A DNA stretch of 61,796 nt. It comes from an uncultured Planctomycetota bacterium. GTDB lineage: Bacteria; Planctomycetota; UBA1135; GCA-002686595. Below the pieces are notes generated by a model that was not told the DNA's origin, did no database searches, and worked only from the letters and a program-made list of their open reading frames with translations. Positions within the stretch are counted from its first letter, which is position 1. The number at the start of each line of letters is the position of its first letter. This document shows positions 36,142 through 45,209 of this stretch, piece after piece. Position numbers and translations under genes: made by a program. The stretch is from positions 1 through 61,796 of the forward strand of contig CAIYPP010000058.1 in the NCBI GenBank assembly GCA_903928115.1, in the 5' to 3' direction.

Positions 36142-37131
36142 GTGAAGCGTTTCATCGTGCTGCTGCCGATCGTGGTCTTCACCGCGCTGTTCGCGGGGTG
36201 GATCGTCGCACGCGTGAAGCGTGCGCAGAGCACGCTGCCTTCGTTCGCGCCCGCGCGTGCGCCGGACCTCGAGCCGCTCATGGCGCCGCTGGGCAACGCG
36301 CGACTCGCGGGGCGCGTGGTCGACCCCGATGGGCAGGGACTGGCGGAAGTCTCGGTCTATGCGCGCTGCCAATCCGTCCCGCACTGGACGCACACCGACG
36401 AGCAGGGACGCTTCGCACTCGAAGGGCTTGTCGAGGGTGAGGTGCAGGTGGCGCTGCTCGCCTGGGGCCGCGCTCCGACCTTGCTGACGGTTGAGACCGG
36501 CGAGGTCGAGCTCGTGCTGCCGCCGGTCGCGCCGCCGCCCGAGCCGCTTCCTGCAATGGAGAGCGCGCCGCTCAGTGGCCGCATCGCGCATCCCCTGCGG
36601 CGCGCATGGCGCGACGTCGACGGCTACGAAGTCGTGCTCGCGCCGCTCGCGGACCCGACCGAGTTCGGCATCCAGTCCGAGCGTCGCGTGCGCACCGATG
36701 CGAGCGGACTCTTCACGCTCGAAGGCCTCGCGCTCGGCAGCTATGCGCTGCGCGTGCTCCCCGCGTGGGCCGAAGGCGCCGACTGGCCCAACCTCGCGAA
36801 CCCGACCTACGCGCGGCTCGACCATCGCCGCGATCCCGAAGGGCTGGTCGCGGTGCTCGCGGTCGGCGCCATCGACGTACGGGTCCTCGGTCCCGATGGA
36901 CGGCCGCTCGAGGGGGCGCTGCTGCTGCTCTCGCCCAAGCTGCGACCCGAGCGCGTCTGGCCGCCGTTCACGAGCGACGCGGACGGCGCCGTGCGCATCC
37001 GCGATCTACCGCCCGAGCGCTACATCCTCACCGTGCGAGCCGGTGAGGCCGAAGTGAGCGAGGACGTCGGCGTCGAGTCCGGACGCATCGTCACGCTCGA
37101 ACTCGGCCCCCTCGCGATTCGCCAGCGCTGA
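36142..37131 (+). CDS. Membrane-anchored carboxypeptidase-regulatory-like domain protein
   Basis: Encodes 329 residues from the GTG at 36142. A single N-terminal transmembrane segment (residues 4-24) is followed by three beta-sandwich repeats. The first is LAGRVVDPDGQGLAEVSVYA...TDEQGRFALEGL, the second contains VRTDASGLFTLEGLALGSYALRV, and the third IDVRVLGPDGRPLEGALLLL...DADGAVRIRDLPPERYIL. These are the Ig-like CarboxypepD_reg fold, usually involved in envelope adhesion or structure. There is no enzymatic domain. TAGAGT at 36127-36132 lies nine bases before the start. Confidence 0.8.
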   Translation: MKRFIVLLPIVVFTALFAGWIVARVKRAQSTLPSFAPARAPDLEPLMAPLGNARLAGRVVDPDGQGLAEVSVYARCQSVPHWTHTDEQGRFALEGLVEGEVQVALLAWGRAPTLLTVETGEVELVLPPVAPPPEPLPAMESAPLSGRIAHPLRRAWRDVDGYEVVLAPLADPTEFGIQSERRVRTDASGLFTLEGLALGSYALRVLPAWAEGADWPNLANPTYARLDHRRDPEGLVAVLAVGAIDVRVLGPDGRPLEGALLLLSPKLRPERVWPPFTSDADGAVRIRDLPPERYILTVRAGEAEVSEDVGVESGRIVTLELGPLAIRQR

Positions 37132-37241
37132 GTCGAGCCGCCCGCGCGCGCATCCTTTGCGAAGGAGGCGCGCGCCGAGTGCGAAGAGCCGCGCGGCGCG
37201 CGGGCCGACTTCGTCGGGCTGCTACGCTCTAGGGGTCTTCG

Positions 37242-38393
37242 ATGCAGCCCGTCTACCTCGACCACGCGGCCACGACGCCGCTCCTCGCGTCGGCGCGCGA
37301 AGCCCTGCTGCCTTTCTTCGACAGCGAGTTCGGCAACGCCTCGTCGCGTCATCCGCTCGGCGCACGCGCCGCGGCAGCGCGCGAGCGAGCGCGCGAACAA
37401 GTCGCCGCCGCGCTGCTCGTCGAGCCGCGCCAAGTCACGTTCACGAGCGGCGGCACCGAAGCCGCGAACCTCGCGATGCTCGGGCTCGCGCGCGCGAGTG
37501 CCGCGCGGGGAAGACACGTGCTCGTCGGAGCGACCGAGCATGCGTGCGTGCGTGCCTGCGCGGTGCAGCTTGCTCGCGAAGGCTTCGACGTCGAGAGCGT
37601 GCCCCTCGACTCGCGCGGTGACGTCGACCTCGCCGCGTTTGCCGCTCGCGTCCGCACCGACACGGTGCTCGTGGCACAGATGCTCGTGAACAACGAGACC
37701 GGCGCGATCCATCCGGTATCGCGCATGGCGCGCGTCGCGAGGGCGAGGGCACCGCACGTGCGCGTCGCAGTCGATGCGGTGCAGGCGTTCGGCAAGCTCG
37801 ACTGCGCGCTCTCCGAGCTCCATGCCGACGCGCTCTTCTTCAGCGCCCACAAGATCGGCGGCCCCAAGGGCGCCGGTGCGCTGGCGCTCGCGTCCCACAC
37901 GCCGATCGAGCCGCTGCTCTACGGCGGTGGACAGGAGCACGGGCTGCGCCCCGGAACCGAGAACGTCCCCGCCATCGTCGGGTTCGGCGCGGCGGCCGAG
38001 CTCGCGGAGCAGCAGCGCGGCGAGCTGCTGGCACGCTTCAAGATGCTGCGCGCGCGCCTCGTGTCGCGTTTGAGCTCCTTGGAGGGCATGCGCCTCCTCG
38101 AGAGCCCTTCGGCGCAGCAACCGAGCATCGTCGCGCTCCTGCTGCGCGGCGCTCCCGCCGAGGTGACGCTGCACCATCTCGCGCAGCGCGGCGTGTTCGT
38201 GTCGGCGGGCAGCGCATGCCAAGCGCGCTCGCGCGAGCTCAGCCCTGGACTGAAGGCCATCGGACTCAGTGACGACGAGGCGCGGCGCATGCTGCGCATC
38301 TCGATGGGCCGCACAACGAGCGAGGCCGAGGTCGACCTCGCTGCCGACGCGATCGTCGAGGTCGCGCGCGAGCTGGAGCGCATCGCGTCGTGA
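37242..38393 (+). CDS. Cysteine desulfurase (NifS/IscS family)
   Basis: Encodes 383 residues. It is a PLP enzyme that removes sulfur from cysteine as a persulfide. Motifs: N-terminal VYLDHAATTPL, FTSGGTEAANLA, GATEHACV, VNNETGAIHPV, the PLP lysine in FFSAHKIGGPKGAG, RPGTENVPAIVGFG, and the catalytic cysteine in SAGSACQARSRE. The coupled downstream gene is thiI, so it most likely feeds tRNA 4-thiouridine synthesis, as NifZ does in Bacillus; it could also serve iron-sulfur assembly. TACGCT at 37223-37228 is a candidate -10 box, giving a leader of only a few bases. Confidence 0.95.
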   Translation: MQPVYLDHAATTPLLASAREALLPFFDSEFGNASSRHPLGARAAAARERAREQVAAALLVEPRQVTFTSGGTEAANLAMLGLARASAARGRHVLVGATEHACVRACAVQLAREGFDVESVPLDSRGDVDLAAFAARVRTDTVLVAQMLVNNETGAIHPVSRMARVARARAPHVRVAVDAVQAFGKLDCALSELHADALFFSAHKIGGPKGAGALALASHTPIEPLLYGGGQEHGLRPGTENVPAIVGFGAAAELAEQQRGELLARFKMLRARLVSRLSSLEGMRLLESPSAQQPSIVALLLRGAPAEVTLHHLAQRGVFVSAGSACQARSRELSPGLKAIGLSDDEARRMLRISMGRTTSEAEVDLAADAIVEVARELERIAS

Positions 38394-39619
38394 GCGTCGA
38401 CATGAACATGAGCGCCCCCGAGGCACTGCTGGTGCGCTACGGCGAGCTGACGCTGAAGGGCGCGAATCGCGTCGACTTCGAGAACGTGCTCGCGCGCAAC
38501 GTGCGCCTCGCCTGCGCTCCGATCGCTCCGGTGCGGCTGGAGCGCGAGCACGCACGCCTGCTCGTCTTTCCGGAGGGCCGCAGCGAAGCGATCGCACGGC
38601 GACTGACGCAGGTCTTCGGTATCTCGTCGATCTCGCCGGTGTGGGGCGCGCCGTGCGAGCCCGAGGCCATCGTCGAGCGCGCACGCGCCGTGCTCGAGGA
38701 CGCGCTGCTCTCGATCCCGCCCGGCGAGACACGCACGTTCCGGGTGCTCTCGCGCCGCGCCGACAAGCGCTTCCCGCTGAGCTCGATGGAGCTCGACCGA
38801 CTCGTCTCGGAGCGCATCGTGCGCGACGGGCAGCCGCTGCGCATCGACCTCGACCACCCCGAGCTCGTGCTTGGAATCGAAGTGCGCGAGACGCGCGCGT
38901 GGATCTACGCGCGACGCGACGCCGGCCCCGGCGGACTGCCCGTCGGAACCCTCGGCCGCGCCGTGTGCCTGCTCTCTGGCGGGATCGACTCGCCCGTCGC
39001 GGCGTGGATGGCGATGAAGCGCGGCTGCGAGGTCGTGTTCGTCACCTTCCACTCGCCGCCGTACATCGGCGAAAGCGCCAAGCAGAAGGTGATGGAGCTC
39101 GTGCGCACGCTCGGTCGCTGGCAGCGCAGCGCGCGGCTCTACGTCGTGCCGTTCGCGCCGGTCCAAGAAGCGGTTCGCGACGCGGGAGCCGAGGCGTACC
39201 GCACCGTCGTGTACCGTCGCATGATGCACCGCATCGCGACGCGCATCGCCGAGCTCGAACGTGCGAGCGCGCTGATCACCGGCGAGAGCCTCGGACAGGT
39301 CGCGAGCCAGACCATGGAGAACTTGGCCTGCATCGAGGCGGCGGCGGGCTTGCCGGTGCTGCGCCCGCTCCTCGGCTTCGACAAGCAAGAGACGATCTCG
39401 CGCGCGGAGTCGATCGGCACCTACGCGATCTCGAACGTGCAGGAACCCGACTGCTGCTCGCTCTTCCTGCCCCGCCACCCCGTGCTGCGCGGACAGGTGG
39501 CCGTGTGCGAGGAGATCGAGGCGCGGCTCGACGTCGGCGCACTCGTCGCTCAGGCGCTCGCTGGCGCGGAACCGCACAACTTGGGCTGGACGGCGCGCGG
39601 CGCCAAGGTGCGCGCGTGA
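38390..39619 (+). CDS. thiI: tRNA 4-thiouridine synthase ThiI
   Basis: Encodes 409 residues from the GTG at 38390, overlapping the desulfurase stop (GTGA). ThiI adenylates U8 of tRNA and transfers sulfur to it. The N-terminal ferredoxin-like and THUMP domains (residues 10-175, beginning LVRYGELTLKGANR) are followed by the PP-loop domain with LLSGGIDSPVAAW, YVVPF, RRMMHRIATRIAE and ITGESLGQVASQT. A cysteine pair in EPDCCSLFLPRHP aligns with the catalytic Cys region. There is no C-terminal rhodanese domain, as in Bacillus, which fits reliance on the adjacent desulfurase. Confidence 0.95.
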   Translation: MSVDMNMSAPEALLVRYGELTLKGANRVDFENVLARNVRLACAPIAPVRLEREHARLLVFPEGRSEAIARRLTQVFGISSISPVWGAPCEPEAIVERARAVLEDALLSIPPGETRTFRVLSRRADKRFPLSSMELDRLVSERIVRDGQPLRIDLDHPELVLGIEVRETRAWIYARRDAGPGGLPVGTLGRAVCLLSGGIDSPVAAWMAMKRGCEVVFVTFHSPPYIGESAKQKVMELVRTLGRWQRSARLYVVPFAPVQEAVRDAGAEAYRTVVYRRMMHRIATRIAELERASALITGESLGQVASQTMENLACIEAAAGLPVLRPLLGFDKQETISRAESIGTYAISNVQEPDCCSLFLPRHPVLRGQVAVCEEIEARLDVGALVAQALAGAEPHNLGWTARGAKVRA

Positions 39620-41592
39620 ACCGCACCACGGCGATCTTCGTCGCGCTCGCGATCCTGCTCGGGCACGCTCTCGCGATCCACAAGAATGCACTCAACGAGA
39701 TCGCGCCGCCCTACGACATGGCGTACGTCGCGTTCCGCATCGCGCGCAACTTCGTGCAGAGCGGGGACTTCGCGTGGGCCACCGGAAACTACGGGCTCGA
39801 CAGCTATCCGTCGGTGCTGTGGGTCGCGGTCGCCGCCATCGGCGAGCGGCTGTACATGCCCGTGAACGAGCTGTGTCAGGCCGTCGGCTTCGCGGCCGCA
39901 CTCGCGAGCGTGCTCGTCCTCGCGCGCTTCAGCCCCGACCGCCTCGCGGGTGTGATCGCGCCGCTCCTGTACGTCGTCTCGGGCGGCGTCGCGTCCGCAG
40001 CGCTCAGCGGGCTCGAGACCTCGCTCTTGTCGCTGTGGATCCTCGTCGCGCTTCTCGCCTACGAACGCGGTTCGCCGCGCTGGACCGCGATCGGACTCTC
40101 CCTCGCCGCCCTCACGCGTCCGCAGGGACTGGTGTTCGCGCTGCTGCTCCTCGTGGTGCACCTCGGCCGATCCGCGCTCGGAAAGAGCAACACGGCTCGG
40201 CCCAAGTTCCACTGGGCCTTCGCCGCTCCGCTCGTCATCGGCGTCGCGATGGCGCTCCTGCGTCACTCCGCGACCGGGCGCTATCTCTCAGCCTGGGACG
40301 AGATGGTTCTCGCGCTTCGGCCGCGCGCGCTACGAGAGGGCCTCGACTACCTGCTCGACTTCACGCTCGCCTCGGGCAACGCCTTCTTGTTCGCGTTTCC
40401 GCTGTGGTACTTGCTGCGGGGCGCGCTCTCCGGACTCGGCGTGCGCGCCTGCGTTTTGACGATCGGCTGGGCGGCGATGGTCGCGCTCGGCGGCGGCGGC
40501 TCCCTGCCGTTCTTCGAGGCGATGACGCCGATCCTCGCGGTGCTGCTGATCGCGGTGCAGGAAGCGATGCAGACCGCGCTCGACTCGCAGCGGCGCGGCT
40601 GGCCGCAGGTGACGTGGGTCCTGTTCGCGCTCGGCCTCGGCGGAGCGGCGCTCGCGAGCAAGTTCCCTGCGGACGAAGGACCTGGCGGCGCCGAGGCCTT
40701 TCATCGGCGCTGGATGGAGCCGCGAACGCAGGCGCGCTTTGGCTACCTCGAGCTGAACGGCCGCATGGGGCTCGCCGAAGAGATCCAGACGACCGAGCGC
40801 CTACGCGAGATCGGGATCTTCCTGCGCGACCACACGCCGCGCGATGCGACGGTCCTCTCGCCGTGGCCGGGCGCGATCGGCTACCTCTCGCGGCGCGAGG
40901 TGATCGATCCGCTGGGACGTACCGCACCGCCGCCGGGTGAGAGCCTCACGCGAGCTTGGGAAGGTCGACCGCGCGCCGACGTCGCGCGCGCGCTCGCCGA
41001 ACGCCCCGAGTACATCGTTCCGACGATCCGCTTCGGCGTGTCACCGCCGACGGCGCAAGAGATCGCCGCCGCGTGGGTCACGTCCCTCGACGACCAGTCG
41101 CACAAGCCGCAACGCGCGGTCGGCATTCGCTCCCAGTTCGCGGACTACGAGCTCGTCGCCGTGCCGGTCCTCGATCGCTACTCGCGCCAAGGCGTCTTCC
41201 CCAACGGCCATTTCTACCTTATGCGCCGCCGCGACCTCGGGCTCGCGCCCAAGCTCGCGCTGGAGATCGACGGCCGGAGACTGCGCGTGCACGCGACCCA
41301 TCGCTCGCATCCGCAGCTCGTCGATCTGCGCGTGCAGCTCGTCGAACGCGACGGGACTTCGCACAACCTGCGCCCAGACGGGAGCCTCGACTCCCCCACG
41401 GACATCGTCGCGCGCGCGCAGCTCCTGCTCTTGCCGAGCGGCGAGCGGCGCATCACGCTCCTCGACATGGAGCTACCGGAGCGCTCTTCGCCCATCGAGG
41501 TACGCGCGGTGCTGCGCAACCCCAACGCTGTCGGCGACTCGATCTTTTCCTTCGCCAGCGCAGAGGTCTCGGCGCCGATCGAGCAACGCTGA
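39616..41592 (+). CDS. GT-C type membrane glycosyltransferase-like protein
   Basis: Encodes 658 residues from the GTG at 39616, which overlaps the thiI stop (GTGA). The first about 360 residues have roughly nine to ten transmembrane helices. The first periplasmic loop reads PYDMAYVAFRIARNFVQSGDF and then DSYPSVLWVAV, in line with the DDAYISFRYARN...G.EGYT..LW pattern of membrane arabinofuranosyl- or mannosyltransferase-like proteins; here the usual Asp-Asp reads Tyr-Asp. Residues 360-658 are a large soluble domain. It probably transfers a sugar from a polyprenyl carrier, but donor and acceptor are unknown. Coupling to thiI is odd functionally. Confidence 0.7.
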   Translation: MNRTTAIFVALAILLGHALAIHKNALNEIAPPYDMAYVAFRIARNFVQSGDFAWATGNYGLDSYPSVLWVAVAAIGERLYMPVNELCQAVGFAAALASVLVLARFSPDRLAGVIAPLLYVVSGGVASAALSGLETSLLSLWILVALLAYERGSPRWTAIGLSLAALTRPQGLVFALLLLVVHLGRSALGKSNTARPKFHWAFAAPLVIGVAMALLRHSATGRYLSAWDEMVLALRPRALREGLDYLLDFTLASGNAFLFAFPLWYLLRGALSGLGVRACVLTIGWAAMVALGGGGSLPFFEAMTPILAVLLIAVQEAMQTALDSQRRGWPQVTWVLFALGLGGAALASKFPADEGPGGAEAFHRRWMEPRTQARFGYLELNGRMGLAEEIQTTERLREIGIFLRDHTPRDATVLSPWPGAIGYLSRREVIDPLGRTAPPPGESLTRAWEGRPRADVARALAERPEYIVPTIRFGVSPPTAQEIAAAWVTSLDDQSHKPQRAVGIRSQFADYELVAVPVLDRYSRQGVFPNGHFYLMRRRDLGLAPKLALEIDGRRLRVHATHRSHPQLVDLRVQLVERDGTSHNLRPDGSLDSPTDIVARAQLLLLPSGERRITLLDMELPERSSPIEVRAVLRNPNAVGDSIFSFASAEVSAPIEQR

Positions 41593-41613
41593 CCGGCGCG
41601 AGACGCTCGCGGC

Positions 41614-43581
41614 TCAGGGGATCTCGTAGCGCTTGAGCTTGCGGTACAGCGTGCTCTTGCCGACCTTGAGCAGCTTGGCAGCCTTGAGCTTGTCGTTGCC
41701 CGTGGCAGCGAGCGCGCGCTCGAGGCACTTGCGCTCGTAGTGGTCGAGGCTGATCGGATCGTCCGCGCCGATCTCGCCGGGGCGCTGACCGAAGGCGCCT
41801 GCGGGTGCGGCCGCCGGAACGAGCTGCGACGCACCGACTGCGGCAGCTGCAGCCGCCATCGTCGCGCGAGCCGTGGCCTTGCTGGCGCGCACCGGCGTGA
41901 GCTCGACGTCGTCCGCAGCACCTTCGCCCTCGCGCAGAACGGCGGGCAGGTGTTCGAGCTCGATCGTCGCGCCCTCGGTGCGACGCGCGGCGCGCTCGAG
42001 CGCGGCCTTGAGCTCACCGACGTTGCCCGGCCAGCGATGCGCGCGCAGGCGCTCGAGCGCGGCGGGCGCGAGCTCGAGGCGCGCGCGGCCGGCGCCGGCG
42101 AGGCGCAGGATGTGATCGACGAGCGGCTCGAGGTCTTCCGGGCGCTCGCGCAGCGGCGGCACCACGATCACGTTCGCGGCGAGCGCGCGCAGCAACTCGA
42201 CATCGAACGTGCCGGCCGCAACCGCTTGGTTGAGGTCGACCTTCGTCGACGCGACGACGCGCATCTCGGTCGCCTCGGTGCGCTCGGTGCCCGCGCGCGT
42301 CACGACGCCCTCGCGCAGGGCGCGCAGGAGCTTCTTCTGAAGCGACAGCGGCAGCGACTCGATGTCTTCGACGAACACGGTGCCCTTACCGAGCTGCAGC
42401 GCGCCGGGGCGCTCGCTCACGCCTTCGAGCGCGCCCTTCACGGCGCCGAAGAGCTCGACCTCGAGGTTCTCAGGCGACAGCTGGCTGCACGCGACCGCGA
42501 GGAACGGCTGGCCGGAGAGCTCGCCGCAGAAGTGGAGCGCGCGCGCGATGTGCTCGCGACCCGAGCCACTCTCGCCGACGAGCAGCACCGGCTCGGCGCT
42601 GTTGCTCAACTCGCGCACCTCGCCACGGATGCGCACCATCGCGGGGCTGGAGCCGACGAGGCTCGACATGCCGTAGGCGATGCGCGCGACCTCGAGCAGC
42701 GCGGGCAATTGCTGGCGCGGCAGGGTGTACTCGGCGAGGCGCGCGCTCTCGGTCGTGAGCTTGCGCTGGGCGAGGTCGACGAGCAGGACGACGCGCTTGT
42801 CGCCGAGGTTCTCGCCGGGGCGCGCAGAGAGCGGCACGACCGACGCGAGCACGGCGCGCGCGGCGCGGCCGCTGCGGGCGGGGAGGTCGAAGCGCAGACC
42901 GTCGCGGGGATCGACGTTGGCGTCGCGGGCGAAGGCCTCGAGGCCGGTCGCGGGCGCGAGTTTGCCGAGACCACGGCCTTCGACCTCGAAGCCGAAGAGA
43001 TCGGCGGCACCGCGGTCGGCGGAGAGCACGAGGCCTTCGTCGTCGACGACGAGCACGCCGTCGGGGCGCGCGGTGATCGGGGCAACAGTGGGCTCGGCGG
43101 CCGACTTGCGCGCCGGACGCGCGGGCTCGGGCGCTGCGCTGCTGCGCTCGGCCTGCATGCGGCGGTTCTGCTCCGCGAGCGTGCGCTGCGTCGCGAGCAC
43201 CTCGTCGAGCTCGGCCTTCTTGCGCAGGAACACCTTGAGCACGTGCTCGAGCACGGGCAGGTCGCTCTTCAAGAGGCACGCGTCGGCGCCCGCCTCGTAG
43301 GCCGCGGTGAACTCCTCGCGATTCGCGCCCTTGCCGGCGAGCACGATCGGAACGCCGAAGTTGCGCGGGATCTGGCGCAGGCGACGCACGACCTCGACAC
43401 CGCCGATGCCGCTCTTCAGGGTCGCATCGACGATCAGAAGGTCGAAGCGCTTGTCGCGCGAGAGCGCGATGCCCTGTGCACCGCTCTCGGCTTGCGTGAC
43501 CTCGAAGCCCGCCTCCTTCAGGCGGCTCGCCATCACCAGTCGGGTCGCGGTCTCGTCGTCGATGAGGAGGAGGTGGGTCAC
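41614..43581 (-). CDS. NtrC-family response regulator with degenerate AAA+ domain
   Basis: Encodes 655 residues from the GTG at 43581. Receiver domain 1-115 (LLLIDDE, phosphoacceptor in LLIVDATLKSG, Lys in GADACLLK); helix linker; PAS-like domain about 175-290; sigma54-activator AAA+ domain about 310-540; FIS-type helix-turn-helix at the end (ERALAATGNDKLKAAKLLKVGKSTLYRKLKRYEIP, split over two helices). Walker A reads GESGSGRE, with Arg342 in place of Lys. The sigma54-contacting GAFTGA loop reads GALEGV, Walker B reads FVEDI instead of FLDEI, and the arginine-finger FREDLYYRL reads FDVELLRAL. It probably cannot hydrolyse ATP or activate sigma54, but should still bind DNA. The partner kinase is not nearby. 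Confidence 0.88.
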   Translation of the reverse strand: MTHLLLIDDETATRLVMASRLKEAGFEVTQAESGAQGIALSRDKRFDLLIVDATLKSGIGGVEVVRRLRQIPRNFGVPIVLAGKGANREEFTAAYEAGADACLLKSDLPVLEHVLKVFLRKKAELDEVLATQRTLAEQNRRMQAERSSAAPEPARPARKSAAEPTVAPITARPDGVLVVDDEGLVLSADRGAADLFGFEVEGRGLGKLAPATGLEAFARDANVDPRDGLRFDLPARSGRAARAVLASVVPLSARPGENLGDKRVVLLVDLAQRKLTTESARLAEYTLPRQQLPALLEVARIAYGMSSLVGSSPAMVRIRGEVRELSNSAEPVLLVGESGSGREHIARALHFCGELSGQPFLAVACSQLSPENLEVELFGAVKGALEGVSERPGALQLGKGTVFVEDIESLPLSLQKKLLRALREGVVTRAGTERTEATEMRVVASTKVDLNQAVAAGTFDVELLRALAANVIVVPPLRERPEDLEPLVDHILRLAGAGRARLELAPAALERLRAHRWPGNVGELKAALERAARRTEGATIELEHLPAVLREGEGAADDVELTPVRASKATARATMAAAAAAVGASQLVPAAAPAGAFGQRPGEIGADDPISLDHYERKCLERALAATGNDKLKAAKLLKVGKSTLYRKLKRYEIP

Positions 43582-43646
43582 GGGAGTCCTCGGGCCTTGC
43601 GTGGAACTTGCGCTACGCTCTGGGGACCAGAGCCAGCGAGCGGATA

Positions 43647-44867
43647 GTGGCAAACGGAACGGGGTACCTGCACGCGTCGCTTCCCGAGGATCGGGAACTC
43701 GTCGCCGTGGAAGAGGCGTTGGAGCGGGTCGGCGGGGTGGCCGATCCCCTGCGGCGTGCCGAGGCGCTGAGACGCGCCTTGGGGCCGGAGCTGGGGCGCA
43801 AGGCCGTCGAGCTGGCGGCGCTGCGGGCGAGGGCGCAGGAGCGCTTCCCCTCGGGCTGGCTCAGGCTCCTGACGCGCCGAGGGTTGGAGCAGTCGACGCG
43901 GGAGTCCGTGGCGCGCGAGCGCGCACGGCGCATCGCGGCCATGGCCCCCGACTGCAGGGTCTTGGACGCCACCTGCGGGCTGGGGGCCGACGCGCGGGCC
44001 GTCTCAGAAATGGGAATGACCGTGGTGGCCGCCGACCGCGACCCGTCGATCGCGCGCTGCGCCCGGGCCAACCTGGCGGGCTCGAGGACGGCCCACGTGG
44101 TCGTGCAGGCCGAGGCGACGGCCCCGCCGCTCGACCCAGGCAGGGCGTTCCTCGTGATCGACCCCGACCGGCGGGCCGAGGGCGAGCGCGAGCTGGATCC
44201 CGAGCGCTGGTCGCCGCCCTTCTCCGCCGTCCGCTCGCTCGCGAGCCGCTTCCGCGGCGCGTGCATCAAGCTGTCTCCGGCGTTCGACATGGGTGAGCTC
44301 GGGGGCTGGGAGGAGGGCTCGGTGCTCGCCCAGTGGGTCAGCGAGCAGGGCGAGCTGTGCGAAGCGAACCTGTGGACCGGAGTCGGCGCAGGGCCCGAGG
44401 CGGGGCTCCGGGAGGCTGTGGCGCTCGCGGCCGATGGCTCGCGCGCCCGCCTCGCTGGGGTCCCCATCCCCGCGGCAGGCCACCTATCGGAAAATTCTTC
44501 CGGCAACTTTTGGCTCTTCGACCCAAATCCGGCGGTCGTTCGGGCTGGGCTGGTCGGAAACCTCGCGCGCGAGCAGGGCTGGCGGGCCGTCGACCCCCAC
44601 CTCGCCTACCTCACAGGACCGGCACCGAGCGCCACGCCGCTCGCGCGCGGATGGCGGGTTTTGGAGGTGGTTTCCGCAGATCCGCGCCGGGTACGCGAGG
44701 CCCTCGGCCGCCACGGCTTCGGCCCGGTCGAAGTCCGCAAGCGCGGGCATCCCGAGCCCGCGGAGGTGCTCGCCGCCGCCTTCCGTGGCAGCGGAGCGCG
44801 GCGCGGTCTCGTGGCAGTCGCGCGCACGGAGGAGGGGCACGTCGCCTTCGTGCTCGAGCCGAGCTAG
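43647..44867 (+). CDS. Class I SAM-dependent methyltransferase with THUMP-like domain
   Basis: Encodes 406 residues from the GTG at 43647. A helical N-terminal domain (about 1-95) precedes a Rossmann methyltransferase with motif I VLDATCGLGADARAVSEMG and acidic motif VVAADRDPS. Near residue 160 the VIDPDRRAEGERELDPERW segment is a recognisable family feature. The C-terminus (VRKRGHPEPAEVLAAAF, then GLVAVARTEEGHVAFVLEP) fits the THUMP-like domain of PF18096-type proteins. The substrate is probably RNA but untested. An alternative TTG start at 43608 is possible. It is divergent from the NtrC-like gene. Confidence 0.82.
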   Translation: MANGTGYLHASLPEDRELVAVEEALERVGGVADPLRRAEALRRALGPELGRKAVELAALRARAQERFPSGWLRLLTRRGLEQSTRESVARERARRIAAMAPDCRVLDATCGLGADARAVSEMGMTVVAADRDPSIARCARANLAGSRTAHVVVQAEATAPPLDPGRAFLVIDPDRRAEGERELDPERWSPPFSAVRSLASRFRGACIKLSPAFDMGELGGWEEGSVLAQWVSEQGELCEANLWTGVGAGPEAGLREAVALAADGSRARLAGVPIPAAGHLSENSSGNFWLFDPNPAVVRAGLVGNLAREQGWRAVDPHLAYLTGPAPSATPLARGWRVLEVVSADPRRVREALGRHGFGPVEVRKRGHPEPAEVLAAAFRGSGARRGLVAVARTEEGHVAFVLEPS

Positions 44868-44955
44868 GCCGCGGTCAGGTCGAAGCGGAAAGCTAAAAAA
44901 ACCCGCTTCCTGACCCCGCAAATGCCGTTTTCCGGCCCTCCAGCACATCCTCGGG

Positions 44956-45031
44956 TGGTGGGCGATGAGGGGATCGAACCCCCGACATCCTCCTTGTAAG
45001 GGAGGCGCTCTAACCGCTGAGCTAATCGCCC
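44956..45031 (-). tRNA. tRNA-Val (UAC anticodon)
   Basis: 76 bases on the minus strand, including an encoded CCA. The acceptor stem GGGCGAT (45031-45025) pairs with ATCGCCC (44966-44960). The anticodon loop CTTACAA is closed by CCTCC/GGAGG, giving anticodon UAC, which reads valine GUA. The D arm GCTC...GAGC and T arm GGGGG-TTCGATC-CCCTC (one G-U pair) complete a normal cloverleaf. Confidence 0.96.
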
Positions 45032-45209
45032 CTTGACGCTCTTTGTACCCTACCTTGCTTCCCCAGAGGTAGGAACGCGTGAAGGTTCCGCACTCTCCCA
45101 CTCCACTACGCTCCCCCCCCGCTCCGACAAGGCCCCCACCTGCCACCCCCCCCAGCGGGACCGGTGGCCTACCTAGCTCGCATCCTTCCAACCCCGTTCG
45201 GTTTCCGTC

